Assembly (NCBI GenBank): GCA_015233045.1 | Contig: JADFYL010000005.1 | Location: 1-43,417, forward strand | Length of the DNA stretch: 43,417 nucleotides | Direction: 5' to 3' | Origin: Nitrospirota bacterium | GTDB lineage: Bacteria; Nitrospirota; Thermodesulfovibrionia; Thermodesulfovibrionales; Magnetobacteriaceae | Part shown: in pieces, positions 1 through 7,446 of the stretch | Numbering within the stretch: position 1 is the stretch's first letter | Layout of the letters: every line of letters starts with the position of its first letter | Program-made: the position numbers and the translations under genes | Notes under the pieces: model-generated | What the model was told of the DNA's origin: nothing | Databases searched by the model: none | Seen by the model: only the letters and a program-made list of their open reading frames with translations

Positions 1-55
1 AACCACGTTTTTTCCCTATACTGATTATCTCTTCAAAAATGTCCTTCTCTTTCAT
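1..55 (-). CDS. 5' end of an unidentified gene leaving the window
   Basis: On the minus strand an ATG at 55 opens a frame that stays open to the window edge (18 codons, beginning MKEKDIFEEIISIGKKRG). A GGGAG Shine-Dalgarno-like sequence lies about 7 nt upstream, which supports a true start. The gene would be divergent from the ABC exporter genes. Too little is visible to assign a family. It could still be a chance open frame. Confidence 0.45.
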   Translation of the reverse strand, partial: MKEKDIFEEIISIGKKRG

Positions 56-305
56 CAACAAATCTCCCGGGTCATATAACCCTCTGTCAGCACACTATCT
101 ACTATCGGCCCTTTATCGGCGCACTATCAGCCAGCTCAAACATTTCACAAAGCACAATCACGCATTGTAGCATAAAATAAATGGTAAAATCAATCGCTGC
201 AAAGCCCCGTCCCGAAGAATTGGAATTTTCACCGCGGGAGTATGTCTTGACAAAATTGCCGTTCATATAGTGTACTATGGGGCGAATGGTTGTGCCGCAC
301 AAATA

Positions 306-1085
306 ATGGACATCATAAGAAGGGTAATAAGATACAGGCAGTTGTTTATCGTACTGGTGTGGAGGGAGTTTGCCGTCAGGTACCGCTATACGATAATCGG
401 CGTAATGTGGGCGGGGTTGCAGCCGTTGTCTATGATGCTCCTGTTTACGTTTATTTTCACCTATATTATGAAGTTACACGTATCCAGTTACCCGGCCTTT
501 ATTTTCTATTTTGCCGGACTGATACCGTGGACATTTTTCGCGCATTCCCTCAACACCTCCATCCCGTCTCTGACAAACCACTACCAGCTTATAACGAAGA
601 TATATTTCCCACGTGAACTGCTTCCTCTTGCGGGCATTACCGCCGCCCTGCTGGATTTCTTTATATGCGCTGTGATTCTCTTTGTGTTTATACTGATTTA
701 CAGGATTCCGCTGACGTGGAATGCCCTATGGCTCTTTCCCCTGATTGTCTTACTTGTCGTATTTACCACATCTGTGTCGCTGTTTTTGGCTGGCCTTAAT
801 GTCTACTATAGGGATGTCAGGCTGGCGTCTAATTTTCTCATTCAACTGTGGTTTTTTATGTCTCCCGTCATGTACTCGGTGGATTCACTAAGTACGAAGA
901 TGAAGCTGCTCCTGTTTCTCAATCCCCTTACCTTTATTATCGAAAACACGCGAAGGGTTTTGCTGGAGGGTAGGGGGATAGTGCCTTGGCAGATGGCGTT
1001 TGTGTGTGTGGTAATCACTATTTTTTACGTGGTGTTGAGCAGGTTTTTTATAAAAATAGAAAGGGCGTTTGCCGATGTCATCTGA
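306..1085 (+). CDS. wzm: ABC-2 type polysaccharide export permease (Wzm-like)
   Basis: This is an inner-membrane permease of the ABC-2 family that exports polysaccharide (O-antigen, capsule or teichoic-acid-like polymer) with the ATPase encoded next to it. The N-terminus has the family pattern of a short amphipathic lead (RRVIRYRQLFIVLVWREF) followed by an RYR-type motif and about six hydrophobic segments; FYFAGLIPWTFF and the MSPVMY segment near residue 190 are typical. The frame is open from a GTG at 270, but family alignment favours the ATG at 306, giving 259 residues, the usual length. No good ribosome-binding site is visible at either start. It overlaps the ATPase gene by 11 bp. The polymer exported is unknown. 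Confidence 0.88.
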   Translation: MDIIRRVIRYRQLFIVLVWREFAVRYRYTIIGVMWAGLQPLSMMLLFTFIFTYIMKLHVSSYPAFIFYFAGLIPWTFFAHSLNTSIPSLTNHYQLITKIYFPRELLPLAGITAALLDFFICAVILFVFILIYRIPLTWNALWLFPLIVLLVVFTTSVSLFLAGLNVYYRDVRLASNFLIQLWFFMSPVMYSVDSLSTKMKLLLFLNPLTFIIENTRRVLLEGRGIVPWQMAFVCVVITIFYVVLSRFFIKIERAFADVI

Positions 1086-1800
1086 GTATGCACTGGAGCT
1101 TTGCGGCGTGTGGAAGAAATACTCCACATCGGAGTTTTTTCACAGGTCGGTGCGTGAGGAGATAGTCGGCCTGTTTAAACAGAAAACGGGCGACGCCCTG
1201 GGCAAGGACGAATTCTGGGCGCTTAAAGACGTTAATCTAGCGCTCAAGAGAGGGGATGTCGTTGGATTATACGGCGCAAACGGCGCGGGTAAGACCACGA
1301 TTCTTAAAATAATCTCCTCAATTACATATCCTACTATGGGCAGCGTAGCCGTAAACGGCACAGTGGCACCGCTTATTGAGGTCGGAGCGGGGTTTCACCC
1401 CGATTTGACTGGCAGGGAAAACATCTACGTAAACGGCACAATCATCGGCATGGAGATAAAGGACATACGGGCAAGGATGCCTGGCATAATAGCATTTTCA
1501 GAGCTGGAGGGTTTCATAGACATGCCCGTAAAGAAATACTCATCAGGTATGTACCTGCGGCTTGGTTTTGCCGTGGCGGTAAACAGCTCGGCTGAGATTT
1601 TACTGTTTGACGAAATCCTGTCAGTAAGCGACGTTGACTTTCAGAATAAGTGCATCAATAAGATAAGAGAATTAAAGCAGTACAACCGGACAATCATCAT
1701 GGTGTCGCACAATTTGAGCCTGCTGCGGGAGACGGCGGATTCGATTTATCTCATCAAAGACAGCACCGCAGTGCTGATGCCCACGGTGGGTTTATTCTGA
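1075..1800 (+). CDS. wzt: Polysaccharide ABC exporter ATPase (Wzt-like, short form)
   Basis: This is the cytoplasmic ATPase that powers the preceding permease. In numbering from a possible TTG at 1069, Walker A is GANGAGKT (69-76); it is followed by the Wzt-type segment IEVGAGFHPDLTGRENIYVNG, the signature YSSGMYLRLGF, Walker B ILLFDE and the switch histidine in MVSHN. I prefer the ATG at 1075 (241 residues) because AAAGGG lies about 9 nt upstream and it gives a normal 11-bp overlap with wzm. It lacks the C-terminal carbohydrate-binding domain of long Wzt proteins. The last dozen residues (TAVLMPTVGLF) do not resemble the usual Wzt tail, and the protein may be slightly truncated. Confidence 0.88.
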   Translation: MSSEYALELCGVWKKYSTSEFFHRSVREEIVGLFKQKTGDALGKDEFWALKDVNLALKRGDVVGLYGANGAGKTTILKIISSITYPTMGSVAVNGTVAPLIEVGAGFHPDLTGRENIYVNGTIIGMEIKDIRARMPGIIAFSELEGFIDMPVKKYSSGMYLRLGFAVAVNSSAEILLFDEILSVSDVDFQNKCINKIRELKQYNRTIIMVSHNLSLLRETADSIYLIKDSTAVLMPTVGLF

Positions 1801-1803
1801 CGG

Positions 1804-1833
1804 AGCCCTATTGCAATATACAATGGGGCTTTT
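1804..1833 (+). terminator. Intrinsic terminator after the exporter operon
   Basis: Arms AGCCCTATTG (1804-1813) and CAATGGGGCT (1821-1830) pair over 10 bp with one G-T wobble and a 7-nt loop, followed directly by a T-rich stretch. It starts 4 bp after the wzt stop codon. Confidence 0.75.
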
Positions 1834-2121
1834 GTCGTTTGGCTGTTCGTAAAATAAAATTGGCCCTTATGCTCTTAAAAAATATTTTCAACAGGCAATA
1901 TACCCAATCCCACATCCCTTAACTACAAATTTACTATATTTGTGATTATACCATACACACTACCAGTGCTGTTTTTGCCTTCACCGTGAATCGCTGCATA
2001 AATGCCAAAGAGGTTGCAGCCGGTGGCGTTGTTATGTTAGTATCCTGTGTCACTGGGCGGAGGCAGCGAAAAATTGTTATGATTTATATCATTACGCGTT
2101 TAAAAAAGAGGGAGTCTGATT
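1834..2121. other. Non-coding gap before the HD-GYP gene
   Basis: This gap holds no convincing gene. The only structures I see are a small palindrome, ACAAAT (1925-1930) with ATTTGT (1938-1943), which could be an operator, and the ribosome-binding site AGAGGGA (2107-2113) of the next gene. No consensus promoter stands out. Confidence 0.4.
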
Positions 2122-3882
2122 ATGGATTATTCTAGTGCGACTGAGTTTGAGGATTTTAATACCATACTCAAGGGAATTATAAGCTATCTCAAGGAACAAG
2201 GCGGCAAGACGACGTTGGACGCCAACCAGGAGACCATAATCTCAGAGGTGGTGAATTATGTTGACGCGCAGGCAAGGCTCAAAAGAAAACTCCTGCAAAT
2301 CGGCATTTCACTGTCGGCAGAGAAAAGCATTGACAACCTGCTTGAGATGATTGTGTCAGAGGCGATGGACTTCACTAACGCAGACGGCGGTACTCTTTAC
2401 GTCATGTCGCAAGATGAGCAAAGCCTGTCATTTAAAATAATCCGGAATCGTTCGCTTAGGGTGAACAAAGGCGGCAGGGGAGGTGAGCCTCTCGCTTTTC
2501 CACCCGTACCCCTTTACAAGGCAGATGGCACCAGAAACATGCAAAACGTCTCCGCATACGTAGCCTTAACCGGTGAAACCAGAAACTTTCCCGATGTCTA
2601 CGCGATAGAAGGTTTTGACTTTCAGGGGACAAAAAACTATGATAAAAATAATGGTTACCGCTCCCGTTCAATGCTTGTCACCCCCCTTAGAAACCATGAG
2701 CGCGAGATAATCGGCGTCTTGCAGCTTATTAATGCCGGCGACGGCAGTGGCAACGTCGTACAGTTTTCCCCCGACTATCAATATTTAATAGAATCTCTCG
2801 CCTCTCAAGCGGCTATTGCTGTTACAAACACGACCCTAATCGCAGAATTGAAGGAGCTGTTGGATTCCTTTGTCAAGGTGATAGCAACTACAATTGACGA
2901 AAAATCCCCATACACCGGCGGCCATATCAGACGTGTGGCAGAGCTGACACTGGATATTGCAAGGGAACTTTGCAACTCTGAAGATACGAAGTGGGAGGAC
3001 TTTGCTCTTACTCCATATGAGAGTGAAGAGCTGAAAACAGCTGCATGGATGCACGACGTAGGTAAAATAACAACACCCGAGCATGTAGTGGATAAGTCCG
3101 CAAAGTTGGAGACTATTTACGACCGGGTACATACGGTAATCATGAGGATTGAGGTATTAAAAAGGGACATCGAAATCAAACATTTAAGGGAGAGAGCCGG
3201 GTTTGAGGCCGCTCATGGCGGAGGTGCCCAGAGCACCCTGCAAAGCCTTGACGAGGAATTCACAGGGCATATCCGGGAACTGGACGATGATATTGAGTTT
3301 TTGAAGACGGCCAACATCGGTGGTGAGTTTATCTCGGACGACAAGATCGAAAGAATCAACAAGATAGCCTCATACAAGATTATTGCCAACGGCACAGAGC
3401 AGCCTATATTAACCGGCGAAGAGGTCATAAATCTGTGCATACGCAGAGGAACGCTTACTGACAAAGAGCGTAAAATAATAGAGAATCATGCCGCAATGAC
3501 GTATAAGATACTAAGCCAGCTGCCGTGGCCTAAAAAGATGAAAAACATTCCCACGTATGCCGGTCAGCACCACGAAAAACTCGACGGCACAGGGTATCCC
3601 AACCGCACCCCTGCAGAGAAACTCTCCCTGCAGTCAAGAATAATGGCAATAGCCGATATATTTGAGGCCCTCTCAGCGGCGGACAGGCCATACAGGCCGG
3701 GTAAAAAGCTCTCCGAGTGTGTTAAAATACTTGGGTTTATGGCAAAAGATAAACATGTTGATAAGGAATTGGTCGATTTCTTAATAACCTCTGGAATAGC
3801 TGTTCGTTACGCGAAGCAGGAAATGAAGGAATACCAGTTGGATAATTTCGTTTATGAGGGCAAGGAATATGTGGTGCTGTAA
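2122..3882 (+). CDS. GAF-domain HD-GYP cyclic-di-GMP phosphodiesterase
   Basis: Predicted soluble sensor-effector that hydrolyses cyclic di-GMP. Residues about 60-245 form a GAF sensor domain (LLEMIVSEAMDFTNADGGTL onward). The C-terminal half is an HD-GYP domain with the metal-binding HD pair at about 311-312 (MHDVGK) and the diagnostic HHEKLDGTGYP at 483-493, followed by SRIMAIADIFEALSA. Between these two motifs lie about 170 residues, well over 100 more than in compact HD-GYP proteins, rich in charged helices (RIEVLKRDIEIKHLRERAGF). A strong Shine-Dalgarno (AGAGGGA) precedes the ATG. It is monocistronic or leads a short unit with the methyltransferase 61 bp downstream. Enzyme class is well supported; the signal sensed is unknown. 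Confidence 0.9.
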   Translation: MDYSSATEFEDFNTILKGIISYLKEQGGKTTLDANQETIISEVVNYVDAQARLKRKLLQIGISLSAEKSIDNLLEMIVSEAMDFTNADGGTLYVMSQDEQSLSFKIIRNRSLRVNKGGRGGEPLAFPPVPLYKADGTRNMQNVSAYVALTGETRNFPDVYAIEGFDFQGTKNYDKNNGYRSRSMLVTPLRNHEREIIGVLQLINAGDGSGNVVQFSPDYQYLIESLASQAAIAVTNTTLIAELKELLDSFVKVIATTIDEKSPYTGGHIRRVAELTLDIARELCNSEDTKWEDFALTPYESEELKTAAWMHDVGKITTPEHVVDKSAKLETIYDRVHTVIMRIEVLKRDIEIKHLRERAGFEAAHGGGAQSTLQSLDEEFTGHIRELDDDIEFLKTANIGGEFISDDKIERINKIASYKIIANGTEQPILTGEEVINLCIRRGTLTDKERKIIENHAAMTYKILSQLPWPKKMKNIPTYAGQHHEKLDGTGYPNRTPAEKLSLQSRIMAIADIFEALSAADRPYRPGKKLSECVKILGFMAKDKHVDKELVDFLITSGIAVRYAKQEMKEYQLDNFVYEGKEYVVL

Positions 3883-3943
3883 GTCCCATGCCGCGGATCG
3901 CAAACAGATGCTAATATAATACCAATTCAGGAGGTAATGTGAT

Positions 3944-4561
3944 ATGAAAAATGTCGTTAAGCTGCTGTCGTATAATACATTTATACCCTTTTTCTACCCT
4001 GCGCTGATGCTGCCAATAAAACCGTGGCGCACGAAGGCGATAAAAATGATGGATTTTCATACCGGAGACCGCGTTATCGTTCCCGGCGTTGGAACTGGCC
4101 ACGACCTTTCCGCCATCCCTAAAGATGTCCGCGTGGACGGCGTTGATATAAGCGACGTCATGCTTGGGCTGGGAAAGATTAAACTCAAACTGTTCGGCAT
4201 GGAAAAGAGCGTGACGCTTAATAAGATGGACGCGGAGAAGATGTCTTTTGACGATAATACATTCGACAAGGCCATATTGAGCCTCTTTCTTACCGTAGTG
4301 TTCGACGCTAAGAAGGCCTTTGCCGAGATCGTCAGGGTAGTAAAACCGGGTGGACAGATACTCATCTTTGACCATCTGTTTAGGAAAAGCGACATCCCCA
4401 ATATACTTGCCAAGCCCATAGACGCGGTCCTAAGCTACAGTTTCGCAAGCGTGACAAGGGTGCTGGACGACATAATCGAAGGCTATCCGGTAAAGGTGGA
4501 AAAAACCGTAAAAGGCGACCTTTTGGGATTTATGAAGGGCTATCTGCTGGTTAAACACTAG
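3944..4561 (+). CDS. Class I SAM-dependent methyltransferase
   Basis: A 205-residue methyltransferase of the Methyltransf_11/UbiE type. Motif I is VPGVGTGHDL near residue 47, followed by an acidic residue in DGVDISD, the motif SFDDNTFDKAI near 103, and the post-motif VVKPGGQILIFDHLF near 130. The N-terminal hydrophobic stretch (NTFIPFFYPALMLPI) suggests a small hydrophobic or membrane-proximal substrate. The substrate cannot be read from sequence. The start is fixed by AGGAGG at 3929-3934. It lies 11 bp before pgeF and may be the first gene of the run that continues to the uracil-DNA glycosylase. Confidence 0.85.
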   Translation: MKNVVKLLSYNTFIPFFYPALMLPIKPWRTKAIKMMDFHTGDRVIVPGVGTGHDLSAIPKDVRVDGVDISDVMLGLGKIKLKLFGMEKSVTLNKMDAEKMSFDDNTFDKAILSLFLTVVFDAKKAFAEIVRVVKPGGQILIFDHLFRKSDIPNILAKPIDAVLSYSFASVTRVLDDIIEGYPVKVEKTVKGDLLGFMKGYLLVKH

Positions 4562-4572
4562 GCCCCCCGCCC

Positions 4573-5271
4573 ATGAACAATGGACTGATATATCCTGACA
4601 GATTTAAGGATTTGGGTATTGCCGCCTTCTTTACGGACAAGACGGTGGGGATAGATGCGACGAAGTTCGCGCTGTCTAAGGAGCCGCTGCCGGTTCTCTT
4701 TATGCCCGTCCAAAAACACACCAACACGGTGATAGTACTACGAAAAGGCGCTGACCTCGCCGCTAATATCATTGGCGGGTGTGAAGGGGATGCCGTCGTC
4801 ACTGACAGAGACGATGTCATCGCCGGTGTGCGTGCCGCCGACTGTGTTCCGATTCTGCTATACGACGCGGTTACGGGCGTGGCAGGGGCGGTTCACGCGG
4901 GGTGGCGCGGCACAGCCATGGGCATTTTAAAGGCAGTGGTAGATGTCTATATAGAAGAGTTTAACTCAAGGGCGGAGGATATATTAATTGCCTTAGGGCC
5001 ATCCATACGCGGATGCTGCTACGTCGTCGGGGAGGAGGTAGTGGAGGCCGTTACAAAAGCCTGCGGTGCAGGGGATTACGCAATCGCCAAAAACGGCCAT
5101 GTGTATGTAGACCTTGTACGCGCGAACACCGCACAGGCATTGTCCATGAACATAAGGCCGGAGAACATCTGGGCATCCGGTGACTGCACATTTTGTAGTT
5201 CCGAACGGTTTTATTCATTCCGCAAAGAAGGTACCGTAAGGGGGAGCCAGGGGGCATTTATCTGGAAATAA
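4573..5271 (+). CDS. pgeF: PgeF/YfiH-family multi-copper-oxidase-fold protein (laccase-domain, LACC1-like)
   Basis: Member of the YfiH/YlmD/LACC1 family, enzymes with purine-nucleoside phosphorylase and adenosine deaminase activity, also linked to peptidoglycan editing. The metal and active-site residues are visible: His49 in QKHTN, Cys91 in AADCVPILL and His108 in VHAGWRG. The C-terminal region carries the family pattern GDCTFCSSERFYSFRKEG. At 232 residues it is of normal length. No good ribosome-binding site precedes the ATG, so translation may be coupled to the methyltransferase 11 bp upstream. tsaE follows 4 bp downstream. Confidence 0.9.
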   Translation: MNNGLIYPDRFKDLGIAAFFTDKTVGIDATKFALSKEPLPVLFMPVQKHTNTVIVLRKGADLAANIIGGCEGDAVVTDRDDVIAGVRAADCVPILLYDAVTGVAGAVHAGWRGTAMGILKAVVDVYIEEFNSRAEDILIALGPSIRGCCYVVGEEVVEAVTKACGAGDYAIAKNGHVYVDLVRANTAQALSMNIRPENIWASGDCTFCSSERFYSFRKEGTVRGSQGAFIWK

Positions 5272-5275
5272 ATTA

Positions 5276-5722
5276 ATGACCATCATAAGCAATTCACCGG
5301 AGGAGACAGTAGAAATAGGCAGACACATTGGTAGGCGTCTCATCAAAGGGTTAAACGTATTTATATGCGGCGAGCTGGGGGCGGGTAAGACAACGCTGAT
5401 AAAAGGAGCCGCCTCCGCATTCGGCATACCGGAGCGTGACATCACAAGCGCCACTTATACCCTTATCGCCGGGTACGAGGGTCAAATCCCATTTTATCAC
5501 ATAGACCTCTACCGCCTTGATGACATTAAATCCATAGAAGAGGCCGGTGTGTTTGAGTGCATAGGCAAGGGGAGGGCCGCAGCTGTTGAATGGGCGGAGA
5601 AACTCGCCGGGTATGCGGATGGCGACATCAGGGTTGACATAGCATACGGCGAAAGTGATAGGAGGATTATAAAAATAGAAGGGATAGATGAAAAAGATTG
5701 GGGTTATAGCCAGGCCGGGTAA
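5276..5722 (+). CDS. tsaE: tRNA t6A37 biosynthesis ATPase TsaE
   Basis: TsaE is the ATPase that works with TsaB, TsaC and TsaD to make N6-threonylcarbamoyladenosine at position 37 of ANN-decoding tRNAs. Walker A is GELGAGKT (32-39). The family motifs TSATYTLI (residues ~59-66), YHIDLYRLDD (~77-86) and VEWAEKL (~108-114) are all present. At 148 residues the length is typical. The 3' end overlaps nadK by 35 bp in another frame, so the two are probably translationally coupled. Confidence 0.93.
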   Translation: MTIISNSPEETVEIGRHIGRRLIKGLNVFICGELGAGKTTLIKGAASAFGIPERDITSATYTLIAGYEGQIPFYHIDLYRLDDIKSIEEAGVFECIGKGRAAAVEWAEKLAGYADGDIRVDIAYGESDRRIIKIEGIDEKDWGYSQAG

Positions 5723-6554
5723 GGGCGAGGCCATTGATGTATTAAAGGAGCTCATTCCCTGGCTCAACGCACACGACTGCGAGGTGTATGTTGACACAGA
5801 TACAGCTTGGCATTTAGAAATTGAAAAGACGCATTTCAAGGAATGCCCGCGTGAGGAGATACCGCAGCATGTGGGACTGATTCTCGCGCTTGGTGGGGAT
5901 GGGACGATGCTTGCCGCCGCGAGGTGCGCGGCTCGGAAGGGAATTCCTCTGTTTGGAATTAATCTTGGCGGGTTGGGATTTATCACAGAGGTAAACAAAT
6001 CGGAGATATATGGCGTCATAGACAAAGTGGTATCGGGGGAGTGTGATATACAACAGAGGATAATGCTCGACGCCTCTGTTATAAGGGCAGGGAAAGTGGT
6101 GTGTTATTTCACAGTTTTAAACGACATAGTGATAAACAAGGGTGCCCTTGCAAGGATATTCGACATAGAGGTATCCATAGACGGCAGATATGTGACGACA
6201 TATAAGGCCGATGGGCTGATATTCGCAACCCCTACCGGCTCAACGGCATACAGCCTCTCCGCCGGCGGCCCGATACTCTACCCGACTATGCACTGCTTGG
6301 TAATAACCCCAATATGTCCACATATGCTCACCAACCGTCCAATTGTAGTCCCCGACGCCGCTGTGATAGAGGCCACGGTGAAGACCGGCAGCGAGGACAT
6401 ATGTTTAACTCTGGATGGGCAAATGGGGTTTCATCTCAAGCAAGACGACGTTATAGAAATAAGGAAATCGGCATACAAGACCAGTCTGGTTATACCATAC
6501 GAAAGGGACTATTTTCAGATATTAAGGGAGAAACTCAAATGGGGGCAGAGATGA
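5688..6554 (+). CDS. nadK: NAD kinase
   Basis: NAD kinase phosphorylates NAD+ to NADP+ using ATP or polyphosphate. The hallmark GGDG motif is at 69-72, followed by NLGGLGFITEV and the second-domain signature TPTGSTAYSLSAGGPI, then NRPIVVPD. The ATG at 5688 has the Shine-Dalgarno GAAGGGA just upstream. The length of 288 residues is standard. It overlaps tsaE at the 5' side and the glycosylase gene at the 3' side, so it sits inside one dense transcription unit. Confidence 0.95.
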   Translation: MKKIGVIARPGKGEAIDVLKELIPWLNAHDCEVYVDTDTAWHLEIEKTHFKECPREEIPQHVGLILALGGDGTMLAAARCAARKGIPLFGINLGGLGFITEVNKSEIYGVIDKVVSGECDIQQRIMLDASVIRAGKVVCYFTVLNDIVINKGALARIFDIEVSIDGRYVTTYKADGLIFATPTGSTAYSLSAGGPILYPTMHCLVITPICPHMLTNRPIVVPDAAVIEATVKTGSEDICLTLDGQMGFHLKQDDVIEIRKSAYKTSLVIPYERDYFQILREKLKWGQR

Positions 6555-7231
6555 CAGACAGGTCACGCAATCTGGCAGATTTATTGCGTATATTCGACAA
6601 GCTGGGTTTTGATGCCTTGCCGGAGGCGTTGATTGCAATTCCAAAATCTGATAAAGAGGAACTCTTAAAGGCCATAAGAGATGACATAGGAAACTGCACA
6701 AGGTGTAAACTTCACACCAGCCGGACAAATATAGTCTTTGGCGAAGGTGACCCCAACACAAGGCTGATGTTTGTTGGAGAGGGCCCGGGCGCGGACGAGG
6801 ACGCCACAGGAAGGCCGTTTGTCGGAAGGGCCGGCAAGGTTTTAGAGAGTCTTATAAACAAAATGGGATTCAGGCGTGAGGACGTATATATAGCAAACAT
6901 AGTGAAGTGCCGCCCCCCCGGCAACAGAGAACCGCAAGAGGACGAAATCGCCGCGTGCAGGGGTTTTATAGAGAGACAAATCGAATCAATAGCCCCGGAT
7001 GCCATGATGACCCTCGGCAACGTATCAACGAAGACATTGTTATCAACGGACAAAACGATAGGCCAGATGAGGGGCGATTTCTATGATTACAATGGCATTA
7101 AGGTGATGCCGACGTACCATCCCTCGTATTTTCTAAGAAATCCAGGCAAAAAAGTATTCACATGGAACGACGCCATAAAGGTGCTGAATTATCTGGGTAT
7201 AGAAGTAATAAGTACAAAAGGAAAGGATTAA
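6539..7231 (+). CDS. Family 4 type uracil-DNA glycosylase (iron-sulfur)
   Basis: This enzyme removes uracil from DNA produced by cytosine deamination or misincorporation. Motif 1 is GEGPGADED (80-88), the DNA-binding motif is HPSYFLRNP (from 194), and the four cysteines expected to hold a 4Fe-4S cluster are Cys53, Cys56, Cys124 and Cys140, with the family spacing. A longer open frame extends upstream inside nadK, but the ATG at 6539 with AGGGAG 8 nt before it gives the normal start and 230 residues. The stop codon at 7229-7231 lies inside the first copy of the dispersed repeat. Confidence 0.92.
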   Translation: MGAEMTDRSRNLADLLRIFDKLGFDALPEALIAIPKSDKEELLKAIRDDIGNCTRCKLHTSRTNIVFGEGDPNTRLMFVGEGPGADEDATGRPFVGRAGKVLESLINKMGFRREDVYIANIVKCRPPGNREPQEDEIAACRGFIERQIESIAPDAMMTLGNVSTKTLLSTDKTIGQMRGDFYDYNGIKVMPTYHPSYFLRNPGKKVFTWNDAIKVLNYLGIEVISTKGKD

Positions 7232-7295
7232 CGACGAAGGGGGGTAACCCTGTAAATCTCGCCATGTTTTATCTATCGCCAAAGGAGATTGGGCT
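7223..7295 (+). repeat. Dispersed repeat, copy 1 (decayed)
   Basis: Shares AAGGATTAACGACGAAGG and then GGGGTAACCC plus ATGTTTTATCTAT with the reverse complements of the copies at 16053-16156 and 28210-28310. Its far half is degenerate: the second hairpin (GCCGCC/GGCGGC) is missing and the 3' arm of the first is lost. The first nine bases include the last codons and stop of the glycosylase gene. Confidence 0.75.
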
Positions 7296-7446
7296 ACACA
7301 AATTGTTTGACATTTCCTTGGGTAATATGTTCGACTACAAGAGACTATTGATTTATTATAAAGAAAGCACAAATAATGGGATTATTGCCCGTGATATTGT
7401 GAAAGCTAAACGAAAGAGGTAGTTTGACGGCTTGGTCAGATAAACC

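Noticed and set aside
247-278. TTGACA at 247-252 as a promoter for wzm
   Set aside because: The only -10-like hexamers are 13 (TATAGT) or 20 bp (TACTAT) away, outside the normal spacing, so I did not call it.
102-302. 66-residue minus-strand open frame at the left end
   Set aside because: No ribosome-binding site, no recognisable domain, and it covers the upstream region of wzm; likely chance.
7307-7335. TTGACA upstream of asnB as a promoter
   Set aside because: The nearest -10-like sequence (TAATAT) is only 10 bp away.
7162-7422. 86-residue open frame overlapping the end of the glycosylase gene
   Set aside because: It lies over the glycosylase in another frame and then runs through the dispersed repeat; composition looks like non-coding repeat sequence.
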